This document shows, piece after piece, positions 41,657 to 50,559 of a stretch of DNA of 64,000 bases; positions within the stretch are counted from its first letter, which is position 1, and each line of letters opens with the position of its first letter. Origin of the DNA: Kribbella flavida DSM 17836 (GTDB taxonomy: Bacteria; Actinomycetota; Actinomycetes; Propionibacteriales; Kribbellaceae); NCBI RefSeq assembly GCF_000024345.1, contig NC_013729.1:6200001-6264000 (forward strand), written 5' to 3'. The position numbers and the translations under genes were made by a program. The notes beneath the pieces are model-generated. The model had not been told where the DNA came from and did no database searches. It saw nothing but the letters and a program-made list of their open reading frames with translations.

Positions 41657-41705
41657 CTTGCAGCGCAATGCCAATTTCTTGCGGGCAAGTAGCCAAAGCT
41701 TGCAG
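41657..41705. promoter_or_regulatory. MalR-like operator array (three phased CTTGCAG heptamers)
   Basis: CTTGCAG at 41657, CTTGCGG at 41678 and CTTGCAG at 41699 are exactly 21 bases apart, two helical turns. The first two also form dyads (TTGCAGCGCAA, CTTGCGGGCAAG). CTTGCAG is the heptamer recognised by the LacI-family maltose regulator MalR in Streptomyces. The array lies 66 bases before the ATG of the alpha-glucanase. Confidence 0.65.
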
Positions 41706-41769
41706 GCGTGGACGCAGTTCGTCAACGGTTCGTCGCGCACCGGAACCAGCCGGACGGCCGGGGCGGCAA

Positions 41770-42639
41770 TCAGGGCTTGCGGGCGAGGGCTGCCAGGACG
41801 AGGTGCAGCGCGCCGGACGGGGAATCGTCAACTGGGGAGTCGTCGGACCGTGCATCGTCCGACGCCGCGGCGTGGGCGGCGGCCCAGTCGGCGAGGGACG
41901 CCAGGCCGGGCGGGTGGAGGTCGATGCCTTCGAGCAGGGCCGCGATCTCGGCCGGCGTACGGAAGGCGATCGATGGGACCGCGGGGCGCAGGACCTGCTC
42001 GACCGTGGCGGAGAAGTCCGCGAGCGGACTGCCGTCGCGAGGGTTGGCCGGGTGCGTGATCGCCAGGTAGGAGCCGGACGGCACCGACGACCAGTAGCCG
42101 TGGAGCGCCTGCCGGGCGTCGGCGTGCCCCGGGACGTGATGCAGAACCAGCCCCAGCAGCACGCCGACCGGCCGGGTCAGGTCGAGCACCACGGCGACAT
42201 CCGGGTCAGCCAGCACGGCGCCCGGCTCGGTCAGGTCGGCGGCAACGAAGTGCGTCGTCCGCTCGTCGTCCAGCAAGGCCTGCCCGTGCGTGATCACGGT
42301 CGGGTCGTTGTCGACGTACACCACGGTGGCGTCGGGACTCAGCCGCCGGACGACCTGGTGCGTGTTCTCGGCCGTCGGCAACCCGCAGCCGAGGTCGAGG
42401 AACTGGTCGACGCCCCCCTCGCCCACCATCAGCTCGACCGCCCGGCCCAGCCAGAGCCGGTTCTGCTGGGCGACGGCCGGCACGTCCGGCGCGACCTCGA
42501 GCAGCTTGTGGTGCAGTCGGCGATCGACCTCGAAGCAGTTCTTGCCGCCGAGCAGCAGGTCGTAGACCCGCGCGGCGTTCGGCCGGCTGGTGTCCACGTC
42601 GGGCAGGAACGCGCGCCCACCGCCGTCCGCCACCCGCAC
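41770..42639 (-). CDS. SAM-dependent methyltransferase (DUF574/Methyltransf_19)
   Basis: The 289-aa protein has the family signature DTSRPNAARVYDLLLGGKNC, the SAM loop FLDLGCGLPTAENTH, VVYVDNDPTVITHG and FVAADLTEPGAVL. This family is expanded in actinobacteria, and its substrates are largely unknown. Start GTG 42639 (GTG 42633 also possible), with GAGG upstream. Confidence 0.92.
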   Translation of the reverse strand: MRVADGGGRAFLPDVDTSRPNAARVYDLLLGGKNCFEVDRRLHHKLLEVAPDVPAVAQQNRLWLGRAVELMVGEGGVDQFLDLGCGLPTAENTHQVVRRLSPDATVVYVDNDPTVITHGQALLDDERTTHFVAADLTEPGAVLADPDVAVVLDLTRPVGVLLGLVLHHVPGHADARQALHGYWSSVPSGSYLAITHPANPRDGSPLADFSATVEQVLRPAVPSIAFRTPAEIAALLEGIDLHPPGLASLADWAAAHAAASDDARSDDSPVDDSPSGALHLVLAALARKP

Positions 42640-42842
42640 TCACCTCGCCGCCCCAAGAACCGAAAAGCCGGATTGTCGCGACCGTAGCGCAGCCCGCCCG
42701 GAGCCTCCACCCTCTTTCCGCGCGAAATCCGGAGCTGTCACCGTTCCGTTGTACGACGACCGAGCCCGGCCCGGCGATGAGTTCTGCGGGGATCGCTCGT
42801 CTCAATGAGCGACTCGGCCGCAGCTCCGGAAGGAAATTCTCG

Positions 42843-43394
42843 ATGGCGAAAATGCTGTACTCCGTGACCATGTCGCTCGACGGCTTCATCGCCGGTCCCG
42901 GCGCAGACATGTCCTGGCTGACCGACCACCTCGGCCCGAACCCGGTCGTCGACGACCTGATCGGTGAGGTCGGCGCCCTGCTGGTCGGCGCGAACACCTA
43001 CCGCGGCGACGACCCGCACAAGAACGACGAGGGCGCCGGCAAGGCCTTCGGCGGCGGCTGGGAGGGCCCGCAGTACGTGGTCACCCACCACCCACCGGCC
43101 GAGTCGGCGCCCGGCGTCTTCTTCCGCACCGACGTCGCCACCGCACTGGCTGACGCCGAGGCGGCGGCGGGTGATCGGTACGTCAACGTGCTCGGCGCGG
43201 ACCTGGCTCGCCAGTGCCTGGAAGCGGGCCGGCTCGACGAGGTCCTCACCTTCGTCGCGCCGGTCCTGCTCGGCGACGGCACCCGCCTGTTCCACCACCC
43301 GGGCGGCCGGACCGTGCAGCTCGAACGCGTCCACCACAGCGCCGTACCGCACGCGACCGCGCTGTGGTTCAAGGTGCTCAGCTCAGCAGGCTGA
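42843..43394 (+). CDS. RibD/DHFR-fold reductase family protein
   Basis: The 183-aa dihydrofolate-reductase-like protein has MLYSVTMSLDGFIAGPGADM, LIGEVGALLVGANTYRG, PQYVVTHHPP and the C-terminal VLTFVAPVLLGDGTRLFHHP. It would use NADPH; the substrate is unknown. GGAAGGA precedes the ATG. Its 3' end overlaps the convergent YCII gene by 17 bases. Confidence 0.9.
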   Translation: MAKMLYSVTMSLDGFIAGPGADMSWLTDHLGPNPVVDDLIGEVGALLVGANTYRGDDPHKNDEGAGKAFGGGWEGPQYVVTHHPPAESAPGVFFRTDVATALADAEAAAGDRYVNVLGADLARQCLEAGRLDEVLTFVAPVLLGDGTRLFHHPGGRTVQLERVHHSAVPHATALWFKVLSSAG

Positions 43395-43692
43395 CGTCCT
43401 CGCTGCCGGTGGAGAACATCACCGGCCGGACCTCGACGGCGAGACCGTTCCCGCGGGCCTCCGGCAGCAGCTCGGCCAGTTGCAGCGCGCGCTCGTGGGA
43501 CTCGACGTCGACGAGGTAGTAGCCGCGGATCGTGCTGCTCGTGCCCGGCGTCCCGACGACGGTGCCGAGCACCGGATCGGCGAGCGTCTGACCGTCGATC
43601 AACTCGCCCGCTTCCTGGGCGGCTCGGCGGAAGCGCTCGTGGCTCTCGCTCCGGAACTGCTCGATACCTTGCAGGATCAGCACGTACTTCAT
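43378..43692 (-). CDS. YCII-related protein
   Basis: The 104-aa protein has MKYVLILQGIEQFRSESHER, FRRAAQEAGELIDGQTLADP and IRGYYLVDVESHERALQLAE. The ferredoxin-like alpha-beta barrel family lacks a settled function. The ATG 43692 has GGGAG upstream; a longer reading to 43800 lacks support. Confidence 0.87.
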   Translation of the reverse strand: MKYVLILQGIEQFRSESHERFRRAAQEAGELIDGQTLADPVLGTVVGTPGTSSTIRGYYLVDVESHERALQLAELLPEARGNGLAVEVRPVMFSTGSEDVSLLS

Positions 43693-43804
43693 GGTCCACT
43701 CCCGTCGGTCCGCCGTCACAGACAAGACGGTGCCGACCCCGGGACTTTGACATCGCTCCGGAGGACCAGGGACGCGGGCACGCCGCCGAGGCACCCCCAC
43801 TGGC

Positions 43805-44593
43805 CTACGCCTGACTCGCCCCGCGGACCGCCCAGGCCCGGGCGGTCAGGCTGATCGACTCGTCAGCAGCCACCGGCAGTCTGGCGCGGACGCCGTCCCG
43901 GATCCGGTCGCGGGTCGCGGCGTCGAGCGTGCTCAGGTACGCCGGCGCCGCCCCCTGCCCACCGAGAAACGGGGACCAGTAGTCCTCGAACGACGTGAAC
44001 ACCGTCGGTACGACGATCTCCCGGCTCGCCACGTCGGCGTACCCGGCGTCGCGCCACATCGCCTCCAGCGCATCCGGCCGGCAGAACGGGAACCGGTCGC
44101 CCTCGTGCAGGTCGCGGTGCTCGGGGTCGACCTCGCCCGCGACGTCCCAGAAGTACTTCATCAGCTGCATGCCGTCGGCGTAGTCCCACACGTACGCCGC
44201 GACCACGTCGCCGAGGCCGCCCAGCCGCCGCAGCAGCTCGTCGCGATCGGGCACGAAGTTCAGCACCAGGCCGGACACCACCACGTCGAACGGCCGCTCG
44301 CCGTCCGGCCCGGCTGTCAGTTCGGTCGCGTCCCGAACCTCGAACGCCGCGACCTCACCCGGCACGGTCCGCCGGGCGTACTCCAGGTACGCCTCCGACC
44401 GGTCCACGCCCAGCAACCGCGCCGGCTTCGCATCCCGGACGATCGTGCTGCTCAACGCCCCCGTGCCGCAGCCCACGTCGAGCCAGCGCAACCCCGCCGG
44501 CTGCTCCAGCCACGCGACGAACTCGGTCGCGACCAGCCGGCTCCAGCGTCCGACGTACGGCTCGTACTGCTCCCCACTCGACCATCGCTCCAT
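43805..44593 (-). CDS. Class I SAM-dependent methyltransferase
   Basis: The 262-aa protein has the Rossmann motif LRWLDVGCGTGALSSTIVRD, LLGVDRSEAYLEYARR, FEVRDATELT and FDVVVSGLVLNFVPDRDELL. The C-terminal half reads AYVWDYADGMQLMKYFWDVA. It is ubiE-like; the substrate is unknown. It is preceded by a leaderless promoter. Confidence 0.9.
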   Translation of the reverse strand: MERWSSGEQYEPYVGRWSRLVATEFVAWLEQPAGLRWLDVGCGTGALSSTIVRDAKPARLLGVDRSEAYLEYARRTVPGEVAAFEVRDATELTAGPDGERPFDVVVSGLVLNFVPDRDELLRRLGGLGDVVAAYVWDYADGMQLMKYFWDVAGEVDPEHRDLHEGDRFPFCRPDALEAMWRDAGYADVASREIVVPTVFTSFEDYWSPFLGGQGAAPAYLSTLDAATRDRIRDGVRARLPVAADESISLTARAWAVRGASQA

Positions 44594-44599
44594 CGGGGC

Positions 44600-44605
44600 A
44601 GGCTA
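44600..44605 (-). promoter_or_regulatory. -10 box of the methyltransferase gene (leaderless)
   Basis: Minus-strand TAGCCT is followed by six bases (GCCCCG) and ATG 44593; no ribosome site is present. Confidence 0.5.
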
Positions 44606-44609
44606 GGGC

Positions 44610-45539
44610 TCAGGCAGCGACGGTGGAAAGGCTTACGCCGGTCAACTGCTCAGCGGTCGCCCACAGCCGGGCGCCGCTGTTGTCGTCGAGCGCCCGCCGC
44701 GGGATCCTGGCGCGCTTGGTCGGCCCGACCATCTCGAACCAGCGCGAAGGCCCGTAGTACGCGCCCTGCACCGCGTCCGGGCTGACCGCGGCGACCAGCA
44801 GCGGCTCGGTTCCCTGCTCGACGTCCTGGGACGGCGTCAGGTCGAGGCGCAGGAGCATCCGGTCCACCGCGGACGGCCTGTCCCGGCCGAGGCTCGGGCC
44901 GGCGGTCTGCAGATTCGTCCGGGTGATCCCCGGGTGGGCGATCGTGCTCAGCAGCGGCCAGCCGCGTTCGGCGGCGATCGCGGCGAGCCGCCGGCCCATC
45001 ATCAGATCAGCCAGCTTGGACTGCGCGTAGGCCCGCACCCGGCGATACTGCCGCTGCCACTGCAGATCGTCGAACTCGATCCGGCCGAAGTTCGCCATCC
45101 CGCTGCTCATCGTCGCGACGCGCGGCGCCGGTGCCGCGAGCAACAGCGGCAGCAGCCGCAGCGTCAGCGCGAACGGGCCGAGGAAGTTCGTGCCGAACTG
45201 CAACTCGAACCCGTCGGCGGTGAGCATCCGCTCCGGCGGGATCATCACCCCGGCGTTGTTGACCAGCAGATCGAGCGGTACGCCGTCCGCGATCAGGGCG
45301 TCGGCGAACTCGGCCACCGAGCCGAGATCGGCCAGGTCGATCCGGCGGACGTCGAGCAGCGCGCCGGGATGCCGAGCGAGGATCTCGGCGCGGGCAGCCT
45401 CGCCCTTGGCCACCGTGCGCACCGCCAACACCACGTGGGCGCCCGCCGCGGCCAACCTGCGCGCGGCCTCCTTCCCGGTGCCGCTGTTGGCTCCGGTGAC
45501 GACGGCGTACTGGCCGGTCTGGTCGGGGACTTCGTACAT
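44610..45539 (-). CDS. Short-chain dehydrogenase/reductase
   Basis: The 309-aa classical-type SDR has the cofactor loop YAVVTGANSGTGKEAARRLA, IDLADLGSVAEFADAL, LLVNNAGVMIPPERM, the active-site serine region VATMSSGMANFG and the catalytic YAQSK. It resembles WWOX/retinol-dehydrogenase-like actinobacterial SDRs. ATG 45539 has AAGGAG. It is divergent from a TetR gene and shares its operators, so the TetR protein probably represses it; the substrate is likely hydrophobic. Confidence 0.92.
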   Translation of the reverse strand: MYEVPDQTGQYAVVTGANSGTGKEAARRLAAAGAHVVLAVRTVAKGEAARAEILARHPGALLDVRRIDLADLGSVAEFADALIADGVPLDLLVNNAGVMIPPERMLTADGFELQFGTNFLGPFALTLRLLPLLLAAPAPRVATMSSGMANFGRIEFDDLQWQRQYRRVRAYAQSKLADLMMGRRLAAIAAERGWPLLSTIAHPGITRTNLQTAGPSLGRDRPSAVDRMLLRLDLTPSQDVEQGTEPLLVAAVSPDAVQGAYYGPSRWFEMVGPTKRARIPRRALDDNSGARLWATAEQLTGVSLSTVAA

Positions 45540-45554
45540 CGCGCGCTCCTTAAA

Positions 45555-45620
45555 AGACTGCCGGTCTGTTGTGGACGACGCTAACAGACCACTGGTCTGA
45601 TCACAAGAGACCGGTGGTTT
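45555..45620. promoter_or_regulatory. Three TetR-type operators between the SDR and TetR genes
   Basis: AGACC-NNN-GGTCT dyads are present: AGACTGCCGGTCT (45555-45567, one mismatched arm), AGACCACTGGTCT (45586-45598, perfect, extending to a 15-bp palindrome at 45585-45599) and AGACCGGTGGTTT (45608-45620, one mismatch). The third abuts the TAAACT -10 box (45622-45627) of the TetR gene, seven bases before its ATG. Confidence 0.7.
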
Positions 45621-45634
45621 GTAAACTGTCGGGC

Positions 45635-46297
45635 ATGACATTCCAGCGAGCGCGCAGTCCGGAGCAGCGGGCCGAACGCCGGCGTGCGATCCTGGCGACC
45701 GCGGCCGAGATGCTGGCCGAGCAGCCGGTCGCCCAGCTCACGCTCAACGAGCTGAGCCGCCGCGTCGGCCTGGCGAAGTCGAACGTGCTGAACTACTTCG
45801 AGTCCCGCGAGGCCGTGCTGCTGGAGTTGATGAACGGCGAGACGGCCGCCTGGCTCGCCGAATTCGAGGCCGCGCTGAGCCACGTCGACCCGTCGCGTCC
45901 GGCCGCCGAGCGGGCGGAGTCGTTGGCGCGCGCGGTGGCGGAGACCCTGGCCGCGCGGCCGATGCTGTGCGAGCTGATCAGTGCGCAGGCCGCCGTCCTG
46001 GAGCACAACATCTCGACCGACGTCGCACTGAACTTCAAGCGGGCCGCCATCGGGCACTCACATCGGTTGGTGGCGGCGATCCTGGCCGCCGTACCGGAAC
46101 TGGGCGAGCAGGGCGCGGCCGACTTCGTCGCGTCCGTGGCGCTGCTGGCCGGGGCACTGTGGACGCACTCACGGCCGGCACCGACGATGCTCGCGGCGTA
46201 CGAGGCCGCGCCCGAGCTCGCCGCGCTGCGGGTCGAGTTCGCCCCCGCACTGCGGACCGCCGCGGACAGCCTGCTCTTCGGCCTGCTGCCCCGCTGA
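45635..46297 (+). CDS. TetR-family transcriptional repressor
   Basis: The 220-aa protein has the DNA-binding domain RRAILATAAEMLAEQPVAQL, TLNELSRRVGLAKSNVLNYF and ESREAVLLELM. The C-terminal ligand-binding helices are of the TetR_C type. The start ATG 45635 follows a leaderless-type promoter embedded in operator sequence, indicating autorepression. It controls the divergent SDR by inference. Confidence 0.92.
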   Translation: MTFQRARSPEQRAERRRAILATAAEMLAEQPVAQLTLNELSRRVGLAKSNVLNYFESREAVLLELMNGETAAWLAEFEAALSHVDPSRPAAERAESLARAVAETLAARPMLCELISAQAAVLEHNISTDVALNFKRAAIGHSHRLVAAILAAVPELGEQGAADFVASVALLAGALWTHSRPAPTMLAAYEAAPELAALRVEFAPALRTAADSLLFGLLPR

Positions 46298-46351
46298 CCC
46301 GCGGCCCAGGCGATCCCGGCCCTGGACCGGGCCAGGACCGCCGGCGGCGGC

Positions 46352-46624
46352 TCAGTGGTAGAAGTACGGGTCCAGGACCCGCACCTCGGTGATCTTGCCG
46401 ACGGGCAGGCCGTTGGTGGCGGCGGCCTGGCGGATCGCCTCCGGGGAGGGACCGTCGTAGACGCAGTACGTCGTGCGGTGGTCCGGGGAGACGTAGGAGT
46501 GCACCCAGGTCACTGCGTGCTGGGCGTTGCCGTCGACGACGTCGAGGCAAGCCTTGGCGCCGCGGTCGTCGGCCGGGATGGCGAGACCGTCGGGGAAGGT
46601 GCGTTCGACCAGGTAGCGGGTCAT
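46352..46624 (-). CDS. DUF4242 protein
   Basis: The 90-aa protein is MTRYLVERTFPDGLAIPADD followed by VTWVHSYVSPDHRTTYCVYD and GPSPEAIRQAAATNGLPVGK. The DUF4242 family (annotated in some databases as nickel-binding) forms a small alpha-beta barrel. GAGAGGA precedes ATG 46624. Function unknown. Confidence 0.87.
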   Translation of the reverse strand: MTRYLVERTFPDGLAIPADDRGAKACLDVVDGNAQHAVTWVHSYVSPDHRTTYCVYDGPSPEAIRQAAATNGLPVGKITEVRVLDPYFYH

Positions 46625-46824
46625 GTCGTTCCTCTCGTGGGATGGCTTGTCCTGCCGGAAAGCCTGCCTTGCCGCCACCGGACCACTCATCGGGAGTTCC
46701 TCCCCATCTTGGCCGGACCAGTTCCCCAGACCAGCCGTCTCGCTGGGTGAAAACGCCCGGAGCAGCAGGGGTGGGCAGGATAGGTTCCGTTGCACCCAGA
46801 CAGGTGCTTTCGTGAGGATCACTA

Positions 46825-48042
46825 ATGACTCCCACCGCCCTCGAACCGCCCGGAGTGCGCTCGTTGTGGTCGGCCAACTTCCGGCTGTACTTCGCCGCCC
46901 GCACGACGTCGCTGCTCGGCGACGCGATGATCCCGGTGGCCCTGTCGGTCGGCGTGCTCGACGCCGGCTACGGCGCCACCGGGGTCGGCTACGCGCTCGG
47001 CGCCTGGCTGGCGGCGGTGGCCCTGTGCATGCTGTTCGGCGGGGTCCTCGCCGACCGGTTCACCCCTCGCCGGATGATGGTGCTGGCCGACTTCGCCCGG
47101 TTCGTGCTGCAGGCGATCACCGCGGCCTTGTTCGCGTTCGGCACGCCGTCGCTGGTCCTGATCGTGCTGCTGCAGTTCCTCAGCGGCGCCGCCACGGCGA
47201 TGTTCCAGCCGGGGGTCGCCAGCATGGTTCCGCAGGTCGCGGACGACGTCCAGCGCGCCAACGGGACCCTGCGGATCGCAGAGTCGATGGCCAGCGTGCT
47301 CGGTCCGGCGCTGGCCGGAGTGCTGGTCGGCCTGGCCGGCCCGGCCGTCGTCTTCGCGCTCTACGCCGCGACGTACGCCGTCAGCGGCGTCTGCCTGCTG
47401 GCCCTGCGGCTCGGCACCGCGCCGGTCGCCCGGAGCGCCTCGTTCTTCACCGAGCTGGCCGAGGGCTGGCAGGCGTTCCGGGCGCGGACCTGGCTGTGGG
47501 CGGTCATCGCGATCTTCGGGTTCTACGGCTGCTTCGTCGTGGGGGTGTCCCTGCCGATCGGCGCGGAACTGGTGATCGGCCACCTCGGCTCCACCGCGCT
47601 CGGTCTCGGCCTGGCCGCCTTCGGCGCCGGCGGCGCGATCGGCGGAACGCTCGCGATCAGGTTCCGCCCGCGCCGTCCCCTCGCGGTCGGCGCGATCGGC
47701 TGGGCGCTGTTCGCGATCTACCCGGTGGTCCCGGCCGTGCGGCCGGAGCTGTCCGTGCTGATGGCCGGCTGGGCCGTCGCAGGGGCCGGCATCGCGTTCT
47801 GGTCGGTGCTGTGGTCGACCACCGTGCAGACGCAGGTCCCGCCAGAGTTGCTGAACCGGGTCTACGCCTACGACGTGGCCGGCTCACTGGTCACGATGGC
47901 GCTCGGCCGTACCGTCGCCGGTCCACTGGCGGGCCTCACCGGTGAGGTCCCGCTGATGGTCTTCGCGACCGGCGTCGGCTTGCTCTGTGCCGCCGCCCTG
48001 CTGGTCGTCCCGGCGACCCGCCGGCTTCGCGTCATCCGGTGA
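46825..48042 (+). CDS. MFS transporter, enterobactin-exporter-like
   Basis: The 405-aa protein has about 12 membrane segments of the MFS_3 type (LWSANFRLYFAARTTSLLGD, GGVLADRFTPRRMMVLADFA between TM2 and TM3, QFLSGAATAMFQPGVASMVP). It probably exports a small hydrophobic compound; the substrate is unknown. The ribosome site is GAGGAT. The gene overlaps the convergent LAL regulator by 11 bases. Confidence 0.9.
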   Translation: MTPTALEPPGVRSLWSANFRLYFAARTTSLLGDAMIPVALSVGVLDAGYGATGVGYALGAWLAAVALCMLFGGVLADRFTPRRMMVLADFARFVLQAITAALFAFGTPSLVLIVLLQFLSGAATAMFQPGVASMVPQVADDVQRANGTLRIAESMASVLGPALAGVLVGLAGPAVVFALYAATYAVSGVCLLALRLGTAPVARSASFFTELAEGWQAFRARTWLWAVIAIFGFYGCFVVGVSLPIGAELVIGHLGSTALGLGLAAFGAGGAIGGTLAIRFRPRRPLAVGAIGWALFAIYPVVPAVRPELSVLMAGWAVAGAGIAFWSVLWSTTVQTQVPPELLNRVYAYDVAGSLVTMALGRTVAGPLAGLTGEVPLMVFATGVGLLCAAALLVVPATRRLRVIR

Positions 48043-50554
48043 ACGCGCGGAACCAGCGGCCGGCTTCCTGCCGGGTGGACACCCCCAGCTTGCCGAGCAC
48101 GGCGGACACGTGATGATCCACCGTCTTGGCCGAGATGTGCAGCCGCGCAGCGATCTCGGCATTGCGCAGGTGCTGGGCCACCAGGGCCAGTACCTCGGTC
48201 TCGCGGTCGGTGAGGCCTGCCGGATTGCTCCGGGTGGCCGGACGCGGTCCGCGCGGCACCCTCGCCACGCCTTCGCGCCGAAGCTGCCGGGCAACCCGAT
48301 GCGCCGCGCCCCACGCTCCGAGCAGCTGCAGCTCCTCCAGCCCGGCCACCTGCCGCTGCGGATCCTCGTCCTGCGCCAGGAACAGCGCGGCTTCGTACGG
48401 GCAGCCCAGTGCGCGCCAGCGGTCGCCATCGCGGTACGGCGCGGCCGCGAAGTCAGGGAGCTCGACCCCGAGCCAGGACCCGAGCTCGCCGACCGCCCAC
48501 GGATGCCGCAACCGCAGTGCCAGCTCGTACGTCGCCCGCAGGTCCGCGCCGACCCCCTCGGCCGCCCCGTCGAGTCGCGTCGTCCCGTCTGATCCACTCA
48601 ACCAAGCGGCCTCGGCCCGCGCCGCCACAGCGGGCCAGAGGCGTTGGAGGTCACCGGTCTGCCGAGCGAGCCGCCACGCCGTGTCCAGCGGAGCGGAGAA
48701 GTCCGGATCGCCCCGCCGGGCGCGCAACCAGCCGAGCACGGTGCACGCGATGATCCGTGCCGGCACGTGCTGCCCGGTCCCCTCGATCACCTCATGTGCC
48801 CGTTGCTCGGCCGCGGCCCAGCGGCCCTGCTCGAAATCGGAGCGAGCCTGCCAGGCCAGCGCGTAGACCCGCGACGAGTCCAGGTCCCGCTCGGAGCACC
48901 AGGCGACCGCCTCCGCCAACCAGCGGTCGGCCACGTCGTACCGCCGGATCTCGCCGGCGCCGGACCCGAGATTGACCATCGCGGCGGCGATGCCTGCGTC
49001 GTCCCCGGCCGTCGAGGACGCCGCCAGACCGGCCTCCAGGAGCTCGACCGCCCGGTCGGGATCGGCGAGGAAGTGAGCGGTTCCGACGGCGTTCAGGGCC
49101 CGCCCCAGCGTCTGCGTGTCCCCGAGCCGCTCGGCCAGCTCGACGGCCCGGGCGCCGACCGAGATCGCCGCCGGCATCTCCCGTGCCAGCATCAGCAGCC
49201 GGGCGTGGGCGGCGAGGGCCTGGGCAAGAGCTCGTCCCGGAGGACGGCTCCGGAGCAGAGCGGCGGCGGCTGTGGCCATCTCGTGCGCCGCCGCGTTCTC
49301 GGCGGTCTTCCACAACATCAGCGAGCACTGGGCCATCACCCGCCCCTGCCGGTCGGGATCCCCGGCCGACTGCCACAACTCGATCGCGCGCCGGGCAGCC
49401 GCGATCCCGTCGGTCAGGGCGTCGCTGTGATCACACTGCTCAGCCAGCTGCTCCCACAACTGCGCCTGCTGCTCCACCGGCAACCCCACGCAGTGCCGTA
49501 CTGCGCGGCCGTACTGCGCCGCCGCTTCCCGGTGGGCCCCAGCCTGAGCGGCTCGCTCCGCCGCCTGCGGTGCGTACCGCAGAACCGCCGCTCGATCCCC
49601 GGCCGCTTCGGCGTGATGGGCCAGCCGTGCGGGGTCGACCCCGTCGAGGCCGGCGAGGTGGTCGAGCACCTTGCCGTGCAGCAGCGACCGCCGTACTGCG
49701 GAGACGTCGGATTCCACCGCCCGCCGGGCCAGCTCGTGCCGGAACCGCACCGCGCCGTCCTCGAGCACCAGCATGCCGGACAGCAAGCAGGGCTCCAGCG
49801 CGTCCGGGTCGACGAGTCCGGCCTCGGCGCGGTCCGGAACCAGCGAAACCACGTCGAGCACGGCTCGCGCTGCCGGGCCGAGGCGATGCGCTCGGGCCAG
49901 GACCGCGTCGCGCACGGTCGCGGGCACGTCGTCGGCCGGTGCGCTGAGCGCCTCGGTGACAAAAAACGGGTTGCCGCCGGTGACCGCGTGCAACCGGACA
50001 CCGTCCCGACCGAGTGGCTCCGACAACGCCGCCACTGCGTCCGGCGACAGCGCCGGCACCTGGATCCGGCGCACGGCGCGGGCAGTGGCCAGGTCGCCCA
50101 GGACCCGACGCAGCGGGTGGTCGCGTCCAACCTCCTCCGGGCGGTAGGTGACCAGGACGACCGCCGGCAGGTCGGCGATGCGGCGACCGAGGTAGATCAA
50201 CAGGTCGAGAGTCGCCTCGTCGGCCCAGTGCACGTCCTCGATCACCGTCACCGACGGACCTTCGGCGAGCAGGTCGAGCAAGGTGGTGAACGCGCGGTGC
50301 CGATCCGCTCCGGCAGCCAGCAGACCGGCCAGGGCCGGAACCGACTTGGCGATGTCGTGCAACGGCCCGAGCGCCCGCGGCGTTCCCAGCGCGTCGCAGA
50401 ACCCGGAGCGCACCGGAAGGTCCGCCGGCAGCGACCCGCAGTGAACGCGCACCAGCGTGGTCTTGCCGATCCCTGCCTCGCCGCCGATCAGGACCAGCGT
50501 GCCCGGCCTGCAGTCCCGCAGCTCGGCGAGCAGCGGCTCACGCTCCAGGAACAT
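48032..50554 (-). CDS. LAL-type (large ATP-binding) LuxR regulator
   Basis: The 840-aa protein has an N-terminal AAA/NACHT-like ATPase with Walker A LVLIGGEAGIGKTTLV and Walker B SVTVIEDVHWADEATLDLL. A long helical TPR-like middle (about 300-770) follows, and a C-terminal LuxR HTH (LTDRETEVLALVAQHLRNAE, IAARLHISAKTVDHHVSAVL). LAL regulators activate degradative or antibiotic genes. It lies five bases after the GNAT gene upstream; the target may include the convergent MFS gene. Confidence 0.92.
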   Translation of the reverse strand: MFLEREPLLAELRDCRPGTLVLIGGEAGIGKTTLVRVHCGSLPADLPVRSGFCDALGTPRALGPLHDIAKSVPALAGLLAAGADRHRAFTTLLDLLAEGPSVTVIEDVHWADEATLDLLIYLGRRIADLPAVVLVTYRPEEVGRDHPLRRVLGDLATARAVRRIQVPALSPDAVAALSEPLGRDGVRLHAVTGGNPFFVTEALSAPADDVPATVRDAVLARAHRLGPAARAVLDVVSLVPDRAEAGLVDPDALEPCLLSGMLVLEDGAVRFRHELARRAVESDVSAVRRSLLHGKVLDHLAGLDGVDPARLAHHAEAAGDRAAVLRYAPQAAERAAQAGAHREAAAQYGRAVRHCVGLPVEQQAQLWEQLAEQCDHSDALTDGIAAARRAIELWQSAGDPDRQGRVMAQCSLMLWKTAENAAAHEMATAAAALLRSRPPGRALAQALAAHARLLMLAREMPAAISVGARAVELAERLGDTQTLGRALNAVGTAHFLADPDRAVELLEAGLAASSTAGDDAGIAAAMVNLGSGAGEIRRYDVADRWLAEAVAWCSERDLDSSRVYALAWQARSDFEQGRWAAAEQRAHEVIEGTGQHVPARIIACTVLGWLRARRGDPDFSAPLDTAWRLARQTGDLQRLWPAVAARAEAAWLSGSDGTTRLDGAAEGVGADLRATYELALRLRHPWAVGELGSWLGVELPDFAAAPYRDGDRWRALGCPYEAALFLAQDEDPQRQVAGLEELQLLGAWGAAHRVARQLRREGVARVPRGPRPATRSNPAGLTDRETEVLALVAQHLRNAEIAARLHISAKTVDHHVSAVLGKLGVSTRQEAGRWFRAFTG

Positions 50555-50559
50555 GGAGA

